A stretch of DNA of 64,000 nt from Lysobacteraceae bacterium UBA6001 (GTDB lineage: Bacteria > Pseudomonadota > Gammaproteobacteria > Xanthomonadales > Xanthomonadaceae), in NCBI GenBank assembly GCA_002429615.1, contig DJAN01000179.1:602-64601 (forward strand), written 5' to 3'. The notes under the pieces were generated by a model that ran no database searches, was not told where the DNA came from, and saw nothing but the letters and a program-made list of their open reading frames with translations. Positions 1 to 8,786 of the stretch are shown here, in pieces; within the stretch, counting starts at the first letter, position 1, and each line of letters begins with the position of its first letter. The position numbers and the translations under genes were made by a program.

Positions 1-896
1 GCATCACCGGCGCGCTGATCGTCGGCGCGTTCGCCGAACGCGCGCGTTTCGCCGCGGTGCTGCTGTTCTCGGTGCTGTGGTTCACCTTCGGCTACCTGCC
101 GATGGCGCACATGGTCTGGGCGACCGGCGGCTTCCTGTTCGAGAAGGGCGCGCTGGACTTCGCCGGCGGCACCGTGGTGCATATCAATGCCGGTATCGCC
201 GGCCTGGTGGGCGCCTACTTCGTCGGCAAGCGCACCGGCTTCGGGCGCGAGGCGATCAAGCCGCATAACGTCACCCTGACCTTCGTCGGTGCCTCGCTGC
301 TGTGGGTGGGCTGGTTCGGCTTCAACGCCGGCTCCAACCTGGAAGCCAACGCCGGCGCCGCGCTGGCCTTCCTCAACACGCTGCTGGCCACCGCCGCCGC
401 GGTGCTGGGCTGGTCGCTGACCGAGAAGATCATCAAGGGCAAGTCCTCCGCGCTGGGCGTGGCCTCGGGCATGGTCGCCGGCCTGGTCGGCATTACCCCG
501 GCCTGCGGCACCGTCGGTCCGTTCGGTGCGATCGCCATCGGCTTCATCGCCGGCGTGCTGTGCGTGTGGGGCGTTACCGGCCTCAAGCGCCTGCTCAAGG
601 CCGACGACAGCCTGGACGTGTTCGGCGTGCATGGCCTGGGCGGCATCATCGGCGCCATCCTCACCGGCGTGTTCAGCGCTGCCTCGCTGGGCGGCCAGAA
701 GGGCGATGACTACGACATGCTGGGCCAGGTGTGGATCCAGACCGAAGGCGTGCTGATCACGCTGGTGTGGGTCGGCTTGGTCTCGGTGGTCTCGTTCCTG
801 ATCGCCAAGATGGTGTTCGGCCTGCGCGTGAGCGAAGAGTCCGAGCGCGAAGGCCTGGACATCACCGCGCACGGCGAGTCCGCCTACGAGTCCTGA
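1..896 (+). CDS. amtB: Ammonium transporter AmtB, 3' part
   Basis: Inner-membrane channel for ammonium/ammonia uptake. The reading frame is already open at base 3 (ITGALIVGAFAER, a typical Amt motif), so the 5' end lies before the window. The two pore histidines are visible in GTVVHINAGIAG and DVFGVHGLGG, and several hydrophobic helices follow the family pattern. The C-terminal tail after the last helix is short and acidic, as in AmtB proteins regulated by GlnK. ntrB-ntrC lie about 1 kb downstream, so the gene sits in a nitrogen-control neighbourhood. A GlnK gene would be expected upstream but is outside the window. Confidence 0.96.
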   Translation, partial: ITGALIVGAFAERARFAAVLLFSVLWFTFGYLPMAHMVWATGGFLFEKGALDFAGGTVVHINAGIAGLVGAYFVGKRTGFGREAIKPHNVTLTFVGASLLWVGWFGFNAGSNLEANAGAALAFLNTLLATAAAVLGWSLTEKIIKGKSSALGVASGMVAGLVGITPACGTVGPFGAIAIGFIAGVLCVWGVTGLKRLLKADDSLDVFGVHGLGGIIGAILTGVFSAASLGGQKGDDYDMLGQVWIQTEGVLITLVWVGLVSVVSFLIAKMVFGLRVSEESEREGLDITAHGESAYES

Positions 897-1105
897 TGGG
901 AAATACCGGCCCGCGCCATGCGCGCGGGCCGGGGTATCCGCCGGGCCGCTGGCCCGGCGGCGTTTGGAACGGATGCGCTCCCGGGGGCAGGGCCATCCCG
1001 CACCGCATGATGTCGAGGTCGATATGCGCCACCGCCCCTGCGAGCCGTCTTATTCCCGCGCGCCGCGTGGCTTGCATTGCCGGGCCGCTGCCGTTGCAAT
1101 GGGGC

Positions 1106-1852
1106 ATGACCCGCGCGCTCCGCATCCTGCTGCTTCCGTGCCTGGCCCTGCTGCTGTCTGCTTGCGCGCATGCGCCGCGCAACCCGATGGCGCAGTGGGT
1201 GCCTTCGTCGAATTTCAACGCGCGCCAGCCGGTGCTGATCGTGATCCACCACACCGAGCAGGACTCGGTGCAGCAAAGTCTGGACACGCTGCGCACGCGC
1301 AACAGCGGCGGGCAGGTCAGCGCGCACTATCTGGTGGGCAAGGACGGTTCGCTGTACCAGCTGGTCTCCGAAGCCGATCGCGCCTGGCATGCCGGCGCCG
1401 GGCACTGGGGCACGATCAGCGACGTCAACTCCGCCTCCATCGGCATCGAGCTGGACAATGACGGGCGCTCGCCTTTCCCGCCCGGCCAGGTCGCCACGCT
1501 GCTGCGCCTGCTCGACGACCTGTGCACCCGCCTGCGCATCCCGCGCAGCCAGGTCATCGGCCACGCCGACCTGGCGCCGTCGCGCAAGGTCGATCCGAGC
1601 CGCTGGTTCCCGTGGCAGCAGCTGGCCGCGGCCGGCTATGGCGAATGGCCCGACCCGGCCGACACCGCCGCGCCTGCCGGATTCGACCCCTGGCTCGGCC
1701 TGCAGGCCGTGGGCTATCCGCTGGACAGCCCGGCCGACGCCGCGCGCGCCTTCCACCGCCACTTCCGTGGCCGCGACGACCTGGGCGACCAGCTCGACGC
1801 CGAGGACGCCCGCATCCTGTATTCCCTGCTGCGGCAGCGCCGCCAGCCCTGA
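1106..1852 (+). CDS. AmpD/AmiD-type N-acetylmuramoyl-L-alanine amidase, lipoprotein
   Basis: Predicted zinc amidase that cleaves the MurNAc-L-Ala bond of peptidoglycan or muropeptides. The product is 248 aa. The start at 1106 was chosen because it gives a signal peptide with a lipobox (LLLSAC, Cys about residue 18); the open frame extends further upstream but with no family homology. The Amidase_2 fold is recognised from VIHHTEQ (first zinc His), SAHYLVGKDG, WHAG, IGIELDNDG and the C-terminal GHADLAPSRKVDPS (second His and zinc Asp region). The lipid anchor points to the periplasmic or outer-membrane AmiD-like branch rather than cytosolic AmpD. It is a single gene between amtB and ntrB. Confidence 0.9.
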   Translation: MTRALRILLLPCLALLLSACAHAPRNPMAQWVPSSNFNARQPVLIVIHHTEQDSVQQSLDTLRTRNSGGQVSAHYLVGKDGSLYQLVSEADRAWHAGAGHWGTISDVNSASIGIELDNDGRSPFPPGQVATLLRLLDDLCTRLRIPRSQVIGHADLAPSRKVDPSRWFPWQQLAAAGYGEWPDPADTAAPAGFDPWLGLQAVGYPLDSPADAARAFHRHFRGRDDLGDQLDAEDARILYSLLRQRRQP

Positions 1853-1903
1853 GGTCCGCCCGACGGCAGGTGCGACAAGCGGTTCATCCGCGCGTCGCCG
1901 CGT

Positions 1904-1922
1904 TTGCACTACATTGGTGCAA
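1904..1922. promoter_or_regulatory. NtrC operator overlapping the ntrB start
   Basis: The bases read TTGCACTACATTGGTGCAA, a dyad TTGCAC-N7-GTGCAA. This fits the enteric NtrC consensus (TGCACY-N5-GGTGCA) exactly. The last A is the first base of the chosen ntrB ATG. A site at this position would be expected to let phosphorylated NtrC repress or tune its own operon. The match is seen; the role is inferred. Confidence 0.8.
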
Positions 1923-2969
1923 TGCTGATGAGCGCCTCCGCCCCCCTGCTGGAAAGCCTGGCCACGCCGGTCGCCTGGGCCGGCGCCCAGGGCCGCGTGC
2001 TCGGCGTCAATGCCGCCTTCGCCCGCTGGCTGGGCATCAGCGCCCGCCGTTTCCTCGACCAGCCGCTGGCCGCGCTGGAGATCGAGGGCGACGCGCTGGC
2101 GCGCTTCATCGACAACGACGAACGCGACGTGCTGCGCCTGCACCGCGTGGCGATCGGCCTGCCGGGCGAGACGCCGCACTTCGCAGAGGGCTGGCTGTCG
2201 CGCCTGGACGATGGTGGCTGGCTGCTGGAAGCGCATCCGGTCGACGAATTCCCCTCGCCCGACCCCACCCACGCGCTGCCCAGCGCGCTCAGCGCCGCGC
2301 TCAAGGGCCTGGCGCACGAGCTGCGCAACCCGCTGGCCGGGCTGAAGGGCGCCGCGCAGCTGCTGGCGCGGCGCGCGGTGAACCGCGACGAGGACGAGCG
2401 CGAGCTGATCGAGCTGATCGGCGCGGAGATCGAACGCCTCAACACGCTGCTGGAGCGCCTGCTTTCACCCGCGCCGGCCGGCCCGCACGACCACCTCAAC
2501 ATCCACGCCGTGCTGGAGCGCGTACTGCGCCTGGCCGAGAGCGAAGCCGGCTGGTCGGTGCGCCTGCAACGCGACTACGACCCGAGCATCCCGGAAATCC
2601 TCGGCGATGCCGACCGCCTGACGCAGGCGGTCTGGAACCTGGTGCGCAATGCGATCCAGGCCGGCGCCAGCACCGTGAGCCTGCGCACGCGCGTGGAGCA
2701 CGGCCAGCGCATCCGCGACCACGTGCACGCGATGGCGCTGCGCCTGGAGATCGTCGATGACGGCAGCGGCGTGCCGGACGAACTGGCCGAGCACCTGTTC
2801 CTGCCGCTGGTCAGTGGCCGCGCCGATGGCAGCGGCCTGGGACTGGCGCTGGCGCAGCAGGTAGCGCGGGAGCACCACGGCTCGCTGACTTACCGCTCGC
2901 GTCCGGGCCATACCGTTTTCACTTTGTTGTTGCCGCAGCCGGTATTGGAAACCGGCAAGGAGCCTGGCC

Positions 2970-2977
<8 letters not shown>
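1922..2977 (+). CDS. ntrB: Nitrogen regulation sensor histidine kinase NtrB (GlnL)
   Basis: Cytosolic kinase/phosphatase that sets the phosphorylation of NtrC according to PII status. The product is 351 aa with no membrane segments. A PAS-like domain spans about residues 1-110. The H-box is GLAHELRNPL with the phospho-accepting His at about 132. The HATPase domain follows, with N-box WNLVRNAIQAG, VDDGSGVPDE and GSGLGLALA. ATG 1922 is used; ATG 1928 is equally possible and neither has a strong Shine-Dalgarno sequence because the NtrC operator occupies the leader. The 3' end overlaps ntrC by 8 nt, indicating coupled translation. Confidence 0.94.
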
Positions 2978-4394
<1,417 letters not shown>

Positions 4395-4464
4395 AGCCGC
4401 AGCGGGGCATTCATGGCCCCTGCACGCCGGTCCCTCTAGCGTGCCGACTGCCCGAAGGAATCCC

Positions 4465-5034
4465 GTGCCCGTGAACTTCCGCGTTCTTTCCGTCCTTGCG
4501 CTGCTGGCGCTCACCGCCTGCAGCAGCGCGCCGCCGAGCAAGCCGCTGCCGTCGCTGCCACCGGCGGTGGTGAGCCATGTGCGTCAGGCCGAAGCGGCGC
4601 TGGCGTCCGCGTCCGGCAGCCTGGTGAGTGGACGCATCGTGCTGCTGCCGGTGCCGCAGGGCGTGCGCCTGACCGGCACGGTGGGCGGCCTGCGCGCGGG
4701 CGGCAGCTTCGGTTTCCATGTCCATGAACGCGGCGACTGCAGCGCGGTGGATGCCAGCAGTGCCGGCGCGCACTTCAATCCCACCGCGAGCGCACACGGA
4801 CGCAACGGCGGTGGCCCGCACCACCTGGGCGACATGGACAACCTCGTCGCCGATGCCGAGGGCGTGGTCCACCTGGACTTGGTGCTCGGCGGCGTCGCGC
4901 TGGGCACCGGCGCGGGCAACGACATCCTTGGCCGGGCGCTCATCGTCCACGCCGACCCCGACGATTACCGCAGCCAGCCCAGCGGCAATGCCGGCGCACG
5001 CCTTGCGTGCGGCGTCATCCGCGCCAGCCGATGA
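4465..5034 (+). CDS. sodC: Cu/Zn superoxide dismutase, lipoprotein (copy 1)
   Basis: Periplasmic enzyme dismuting superoxide, 189 aa. GTG 4465 is chosen because AAGGA lies just upstream and the result is a clean signal peptide with lipobox LTAC; GTG 4441 is an upstream alternative. Copper and zinc ligands are visible: FHVHERGDC, AHFNP, AHG, HHLGDMDN and IVHADPDDY. The active-site Arg lies in ARLACGV. The gene is followed after 56 bp by a second sodC on the same strand, so the pair looks like an old tandem duplication. Confidence 0.93.
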   Translation: MPVNFRVLSVLALLALTACSSAPPSKPLPSLPPAVVSHVRQAEAALASASGSLVSGRIVLLPVPQGVRLTGTVGGLRAGGSFGFHVHERGDCSAVDASSAGAHFNPTASAHGRNGGGPHHLGDMDNLVADAEGVVHLDLVLGGVALGTGAGNDILGRALIVHADPDDYRSQPSGNAGARLACGVIRASR

Positions 5035-5090
5035 CCCCAGCCGGCGATGACCGGCACCACATTGCCCGATGGGCGAGAGGAGGAAGCACC

Positions 5091-5735
5091 ATGCGCATGA
5101 TCCCGACCGCGTTGTTCATTGCCACCACGTTGGCACTGGGCGCCTGCAAGCGCGAAGCACCGGCGACCGACGCCACCACCGAAGCACCGGCCGACCACGC
5201 CGGCCATGACGCGGCCGCACCCGAAGCCCCCGCCGCACCGACCGCGCCGGAAGCGCCCAGTGCACCGGCACCGAGCGCCACCGCCGAGATCAAGCCGACC
5301 CAGGGCAATGACGTCAAAGGCAGTGTGACGTTCAAGGTGGTCGATGGCGCATTGCGGGTCAGTGGCCAGCTGAGCGGCCTGAAGCCGAACAGCGAACACG
5401 GCTTCCATATCCACGAGAAGGGCGACTGCAGCGCGCCGGATGGCAGCAGCGCCGGCGGCCACTTCAACCCGGCACAGAGCCAGCACGGCAACATCAGCGC
5501 TGATCCACACCATGGCGGCGACATGCCGAACATCACCGCCGATGCACAGGGCAACGCGACCATCGACGGGCCGGTATCGAGCAACGTGAACATCGGCAAG
5601 GGCGATAACTTCGACATCACCGGCCATGCGGTGATCGTCCATGCCGATCCGGATGACTACAAGACGCAGCCGACCGGCAATGCGGGTGGACGTCTGGCGT
5701 GTGGCGTGATCACCACGGCGCCGGCGGCGAATTGA
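5091..5735 (+). CDS. sodC: Cu/Zn superoxide dismutase, lipoprotein (copy 2)
   Basis: Second periplasmic superoxide dismutase, 214 aa. ATG 5091 has a strong Shine-Dalgarno (GAGGAGGAAG) and gives a lipobox ALGAC. It differs from copy 1 by a Pro/Ala-rich linker of about 35 residues after the lipid anchor that carries a short His-containing DHAGHD motif, which may bind or relay metal. The catalytic domain has all ligands: FHIHEKGDC, GHFNP, QHG, HHGGDMPN, IVHADPDDY and RLACGV. It probably shares transcription with copy 1. Confidence 0.94.
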   Translation: MRMIPTALFIATTLALGACKREAPATDATTEAPADHAGHDAAAPEAPAAPTAPEAPSAPAPSATAEIKPTQGNDVKGSVTFKVVDGALRVSGQLSGLKPNSEHGFHIHEKGDCSAPDGSSAGGHFNPAQSQHGNISADPHHGGDMPNITADAQGNATIDGPVSSNVNIGKGDNFDITGHAVIVHADPDDYKTQPTGNAGGRLACGVITTAPAAN

Positions 5736-5771
5736 TCGCCTGAGTGATCGTGGGGGCGGTGGGTAGGTCGC

Positions 5772-5794
5772 GTCGCGGCTGAAGCCGCTCCTAC
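5772..5794. repeat. Single REP hairpin, GTAG type
   Basis: On the minus strand the element reads GTAG-GA followed by the hairpin GCGGCT-TC-AGCCGC and GAC. It is the same 23-24 bp element found as doublets at 8355, 38189, 47157 and 62605. Here it is a singlet directly downstream of sodC copy 2. Confidence 0.85.
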
Positions 5795-5800
5795 CACGAG

Positions 5801-5890
5801 CAGCGAGCCCCGCTGTCTGTGTGACAGCCGCGGAGGTATCGGGTGCAGCGAGCCCCGCTGTTTCTGTGTGACAGCCGCGGAGGTATCGGG
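5801..5890. repeat. Two-copy tandem direct repeat (43 and 45 bp)
   Basis: Unit 1 is 5801-5843 and unit 2 is 5846-5890. They are identical except for two extra T residues in unit 2. Each unit holds AGCGAGCCCCGCT, a GTGTGACAGCCGCGGAGGT stretch and ends in ATCGGG. No spacer structure like CRISPR is present. Function unknown. Confidence 0.85.
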
Positions 5891-5998
5891 CGCCCGGTGG
5901 GCCAGCCCCATCGGGACCGTAGGCGACATGGATGTCGCCTTCGAGCCTCCATGGAGGGATTCACGGCGTGTCCCGATGGGGCTGGCTCACCGGGTGCC
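5889..5998. repeat. Large imperfect inverted repeat with nested hairpins
   Basis: The arms 5889-5917 and 5970-5998 are inverted copies over 29 bp with two mismatches. The centre holds a perfect hairpin GGCGACAT-GG-ATGTCGCC (5922-5939) and a CCTCCATGGAGG palindrome (5946-5957). Together with the REP and the tandem repeat it fills the whole 306-bp gap between sodC and the next gene, so the gap looks like stacked non-coding repeats rather than a gene. Confidence 0.85.
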
Positions 5999-6041
5999 GC
6001 GCGACGCACGCTCCGGTCGCGCGCTTCTAGCCCTCAAGCCC

Positions 6042-6926
6042 TCAAGCTTCCAGCGCAGCACGCGCATCCTGACCCGGCTCGATATGCACGTAGAGCACCG
6101 GCACGCCGTGCGCTTCCAGCACCGCGGCCATCTGCCGCTGCCGCGCCAGGTACTGCTCGTAGACCAGCTTCAGGCTCTCGCAGTCGGCGCGGTCGTGGTT
6201 GTAGTACGCACACCAGCCGGCGGGATCGAACAGCGCCATGCGCGCCTCGCCGCCGACATAACGCACCAGCGGCTCGGGCGCTTCGCTCAGCCATTCGCTG
6301 GACTGCGGCGCCAGCAGCGCGGTCTCCAGCAACGGCCACAGCGGCGCCAGGCCCAGGTTGTCGTACTGCATCGAGGTCATCGCGACGAGGTCGTGCACGG
6401 TCAGGTAGCGGGCATGCTCGATCTGCGCACCGAAGGCTTCCTGCGCCAGCAGCGCGGTGTCGGCCTGGGCCATGCCCTGTGCCAGCAGCACGTCCTCCAG
6501 CGCCGCGGCGACCTCGGTGACGATCCGTGGATCGCCCGCCAGCAGGAACGGCACTACACGCAGGTTGCCGCCGGTCAGGCCGGAATCGGCCCGGAAAGGC
6601 AGCGGCACGTCGCCCTGCGCATCGGTGCCGAAGGCGAGCAGCCGCGGGCCCTCGTCGCGACCCGGCGCGCGTGCGCGCAGCTCGTCCAGGCGGCGGTGCA
6701 GCGGCCAGCCGGGACGCAGCGCCTCGGCCGGATCGAAATGCGCGCCGGCCAGGCTCAGCTCCAGCTCGCGTACCTGCGGCACCCACTGCGCCAGGTCACG
6801 GCCGACCCGTTCGGCCAGCACGCCGGCCTGCTCGGAGGACAGCGCCGCGCGCGACGGCACGGTGCCGCCTGCCAGTTCCAGTGCCAGGACGCCGAGGGCG
6901 GTCACGCCGTGTTCGGAATTGCTCAT
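6042..6926 (-). CDS. Conserved hypothetical protein, 294 aa
   Basis: I do not recognise a named family. The protein is soluble, with no signal peptide or membrane segment, acidic overall and rich in Leu and Ala. It has a central LLAFGTDAQGDVPLPFRADSG stretch and a Trp/Tyr-rich part around DPAGWCAYYNHDRADCESL. It is divergent from fadI with about 106 bp between the starts, so the two may share a control region. The frame is supported by a typical start (ATGAGCAATTCC) and a composition unlike the antisense frames. Function cannot be inferred. Confidence 0.7.
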   Translation of the reverse strand: MSNSEHGVTALGVLALELAGGTVPSRAALSSEQAGVLAERVGRDLAQWVPQVRELELSLAGAHFDPAEALRPGWPLHRRLDELRARAPGRDEGPRLLAFGTDAQGDVPLPFRADSGLTGGNLRVVPFLLAGDPRIVTEVAAALEDVLLAQGMAQADTALLAQEAFGAQIEHARYLTVHDLVAMTSMQYDNLGLAPLWPLLETALLAPQSSEWLSEAPEPLVRYVGGEARMALFDPAGWCAYYNHDRADCESLKLVYEQYLARQRQMAAVLEAHGVPVLYVHIEPGQDARAALEA

Positions 6927-7032
6927 GGGATCGCGGTTGGCCCGTCACGGGGCGGCAGCTACACTGCGCACATTATGCCTGCCTGCCTTGTGCAGGCGAT
7001 GTCCCCGACCCCCCTCCAACCCAGGCCAACCC

Positions 7033-8313
7033 ATGTCCGTCGCCCGTCCCGTCGCCATTCTCGGTGGTGTCCGCATTCCGTTCTGTCGCCAGAACACCGC
7101 TTATTCGGATGTCGGCAATCTCGGGATGTCGGTCCGCACGCTGGGCGCACTGGTCGAGCGTTTCGGCCTGCACGGGCAGCAGCTGGGCGAAGTGGCGATG
7201 GGCGCGGTGATCAAGCATTCCAGCGACTGGAACCTGGCGCGCGAAGCGGCGCTGTCTTCCGGCCTGTCGCCGCTGACGCCGGGCATCACGCTGCAGCGCG
7301 CCTGCGGCACCTCGCTCGATACCATCGTGCATATCGGCAACAAGATCGCGCTGGGGCAGATCGACTCGGGCATCGGCGGCGGCTCGGACACCACCTCCGA
7401 CGTGCCGATCGTCTATGGCAAGAAGCTGCGCGCGCGCCTGCTGGCCGCCAACCGCGCCAAGACCACCGGCGACAAGATCAAGGCGATGGTCAGCGGTTTC
7501 CGCCTGAGCGAGCTGAAGCCGGAATTCCCGGGCGTGGCCGAGCCGCGCACCGGCAAGAGCATGGGCGACCACTGCGAGGACATGGCCAAGGAGTGGAACA
7601 TCTCGCGCGACTCGCAGGACGAGTGGGCGGTGTCCTCGCACAAGAAGCTGGCCGCCGCCTATGAGCGCGGCTTCTTCGATGACCTGATCGCGCCGTTCCG
7701 TGGCGTGAGCCGCGACAACATCCTGCGCCCGGATACCTCGCTGGAGAAGCTGGCGACGCTGAAGCCGGCGTTCGACCGCATTTCCGGCCGCGGCACGCTG
7801 ACCGCCGCCAATTCCACCCCGCTCACCGATGGCGCCGCCGCCGTGCTGCTGGCCAGCGACGAATGGGCGCGTGCGCATGGCCACGAGCCGCTGGCCTATC
7901 TGCGCGACGCGCAGGTCGCCGCGGTGGACTTCGTGCATGGCGAGGGCCTGCTGATGGCGCCGACCGTGGCCGTGCCGGAGATGCTCAAGCGTCATGGCCT
8001 GACCCTGCAGGACTTCGACATCTACGAAATCCACGAGGCCTTCGCCGCGCAGGTGCTGTGCACGCTGCGCGCGTGGGAGAGCGAGGATTACTGCCGCAAC
8101 CGCCTCGGCCTGGATGCGCCAATGGGTCGCATCGATCCGGCCAAGATCAACCCGCTGGGGTCGTCGCTGGCCACCGGCCATCCGTTCGCCGCGACCGGTG
8201 CGCGCATCGTGGCGACGGTGGCGAAGGAGTTGAAGGAACGTGGTGGTGGCCGCGCGCTGGTGTCGATCTGCACCGCGGGTGGCATGGGCGTCGTTGCGAT
8301 CATCGAGCGCTGA
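7033..8313 (+). CDS. fadI: Acetyl-CoA C-acyltransferase FadI-type thiolase
   Basis: Thiolase that cleaves 3-ketoacyl-CoA in fatty-acid beta-oxidation, or condenses acetyl-CoA. The product is 426 aa from ATG 7033. The nucleophilic Cys is about residue 91 in QRACGTS. The His of the second active-site loop is in YEIHEAFAAQ, the GHPFAATGAR motif is present, and the second catalytic Cys is in ICTAGGMG. The long internal region with GDKIKAMVSGFRLSELKPEFPG is typical of the FadI/trifunctional beta-subunit branch. No fadJ partner lies in the window, so it stands alone here. Confidence 0.92.
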   Translation: MSVARPVAILGGVRIPFCRQNTAYSDVGNLGMSVRTLGALVERFGLHGQQLGEVAMGAVIKHSSDWNLAREAALSSGLSPLTPGITLQRACGTSLDTIVHIGNKIALGQIDSGIGGGSDTTSDVPIVYGKKLRARLLAANRAKTTGDKIKAMVSGFRLSELKPEFPGVAEPRTGKSMGDHCEDMAKEWNISRDSQDEWAVSSHKKLAAAYERGFFDDLIAPFRGVSRDNILRPDTSLEKLATLKPAFDRISGRGTLTAANSTPLTDGAAAVLLASDEWARAHGHEPLAYLRDAQVAAVDFVHGEGLLMAPTVAVPEMLKRHGLTLQDFDIYEIHEAFAAQVLCTLRAWESEDYCRNRLGLDAPMGRIDPAKINPLGSSLATGHPFAATGARIVATVAKELKERGGGRALVSICTAGGMGVVAIIER

Positions 8314-8354
8314 GGCGCGCGCAGGTAAATGTCCTGCGCTGATGGATCGATACT

Positions 8355-8419
8355 GTAGGAGCGGCTTCAGCCGCGACCGCGATCTGTCAGCGCACGGTCG
8401 CGGCTGAAGCCGCTCCTAC
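8355..8419. repeat. REP doublet (BIME-like inverted pair)
   Basis: A GTAG-headed REP at 8355-8378 faces its exact inverse at 8396-8419 with a 17-bp spacer; the two 24-bp arms are perfect inverted copies. It lies between fadI and the convergent phosphatase gene and may act as a transcript-stabilising or terminating hairpin. Confidence 0.88.
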
Positions 8420-8442
8420 ACACGGGGGCGAGCGTCCAAGGC

Positions 8443-8781
8443 TCAGCGTCCCGTCAAACCCCGCAGCAGCGGCACGACCTTGCGCTCCAGCAGCTCGACC
8501 AGCGCCGGGTCCATAAAGTCGTAGTCGTCCGGGATATCCAGGCACACCACCCGCACGCCGCGCAGGTGTGGCGCAAAGCGCTGCTTGAGGCGGCGCAGAT
8601 GCGCACGCTCCATCACGCACACCAGGTCGCAGCCTTCCAGCTGGTCCGCCGACAGCGGCACCTCGGCGTCATCGGCCAGGCCGGCCGAGTCGGTCTCCAC
8701 GCCGGGCCAATCCGCGAACACCCGCTCGGCCGTCGGGCTGCGCAGGCGGTTGCGACTACACAGGAACAGGACGCGCGCCAG
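8443..8781 (-). CDS. Small low-molecular-weight protein tyrosine phosphatase-like protein, non-standard start
   Basis: Reading the minus strand past the first standard start (GTG 8721) restores an N-terminus RVLFLCSRNRLRSPTAE. This contains the C-x5-R-S P-loop of the low-molecular-weight tyrosine phosphatase fold. The rest, with VCVMERAHLRRLKQRF and VCLDIPDDYDFMDPALVELL, is the normal C-terminus of this short family (about 105-110 aa). No in-frame ATG, GTG or TTG precedes the P-loop up to 8880, so I place the start at CTG 8781, five bases after the ankyrin-gene stop. That suggests translational coupling. A start at 8721 would delete the catalytic Cys. A base error in the assembly is an alternative. 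Confidence 0.72.
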   Translation of the reverse strand: MARVLFLCSRNRLRSPTAERVFADWPGVETDSAGLADDAEVPLSADQLEGCDLVCVMERAHLRRLKQRFAPHLRGVRVVCLDIPDDYDFMDPALVELLERKVVPLLRGLTGR

Positions 8782-8786
8782 CGGGC

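Noticed and set aside
906-932. Terminator after amtB
   Set aside because: A GC hairpin is present but no T-run follows, so it is too weak to annotate.
5801-5890. Short CRISPR-like array
   Set aside because: Only two directly adjacent units with no spacers and no cas genes; it is a tandem repeat.
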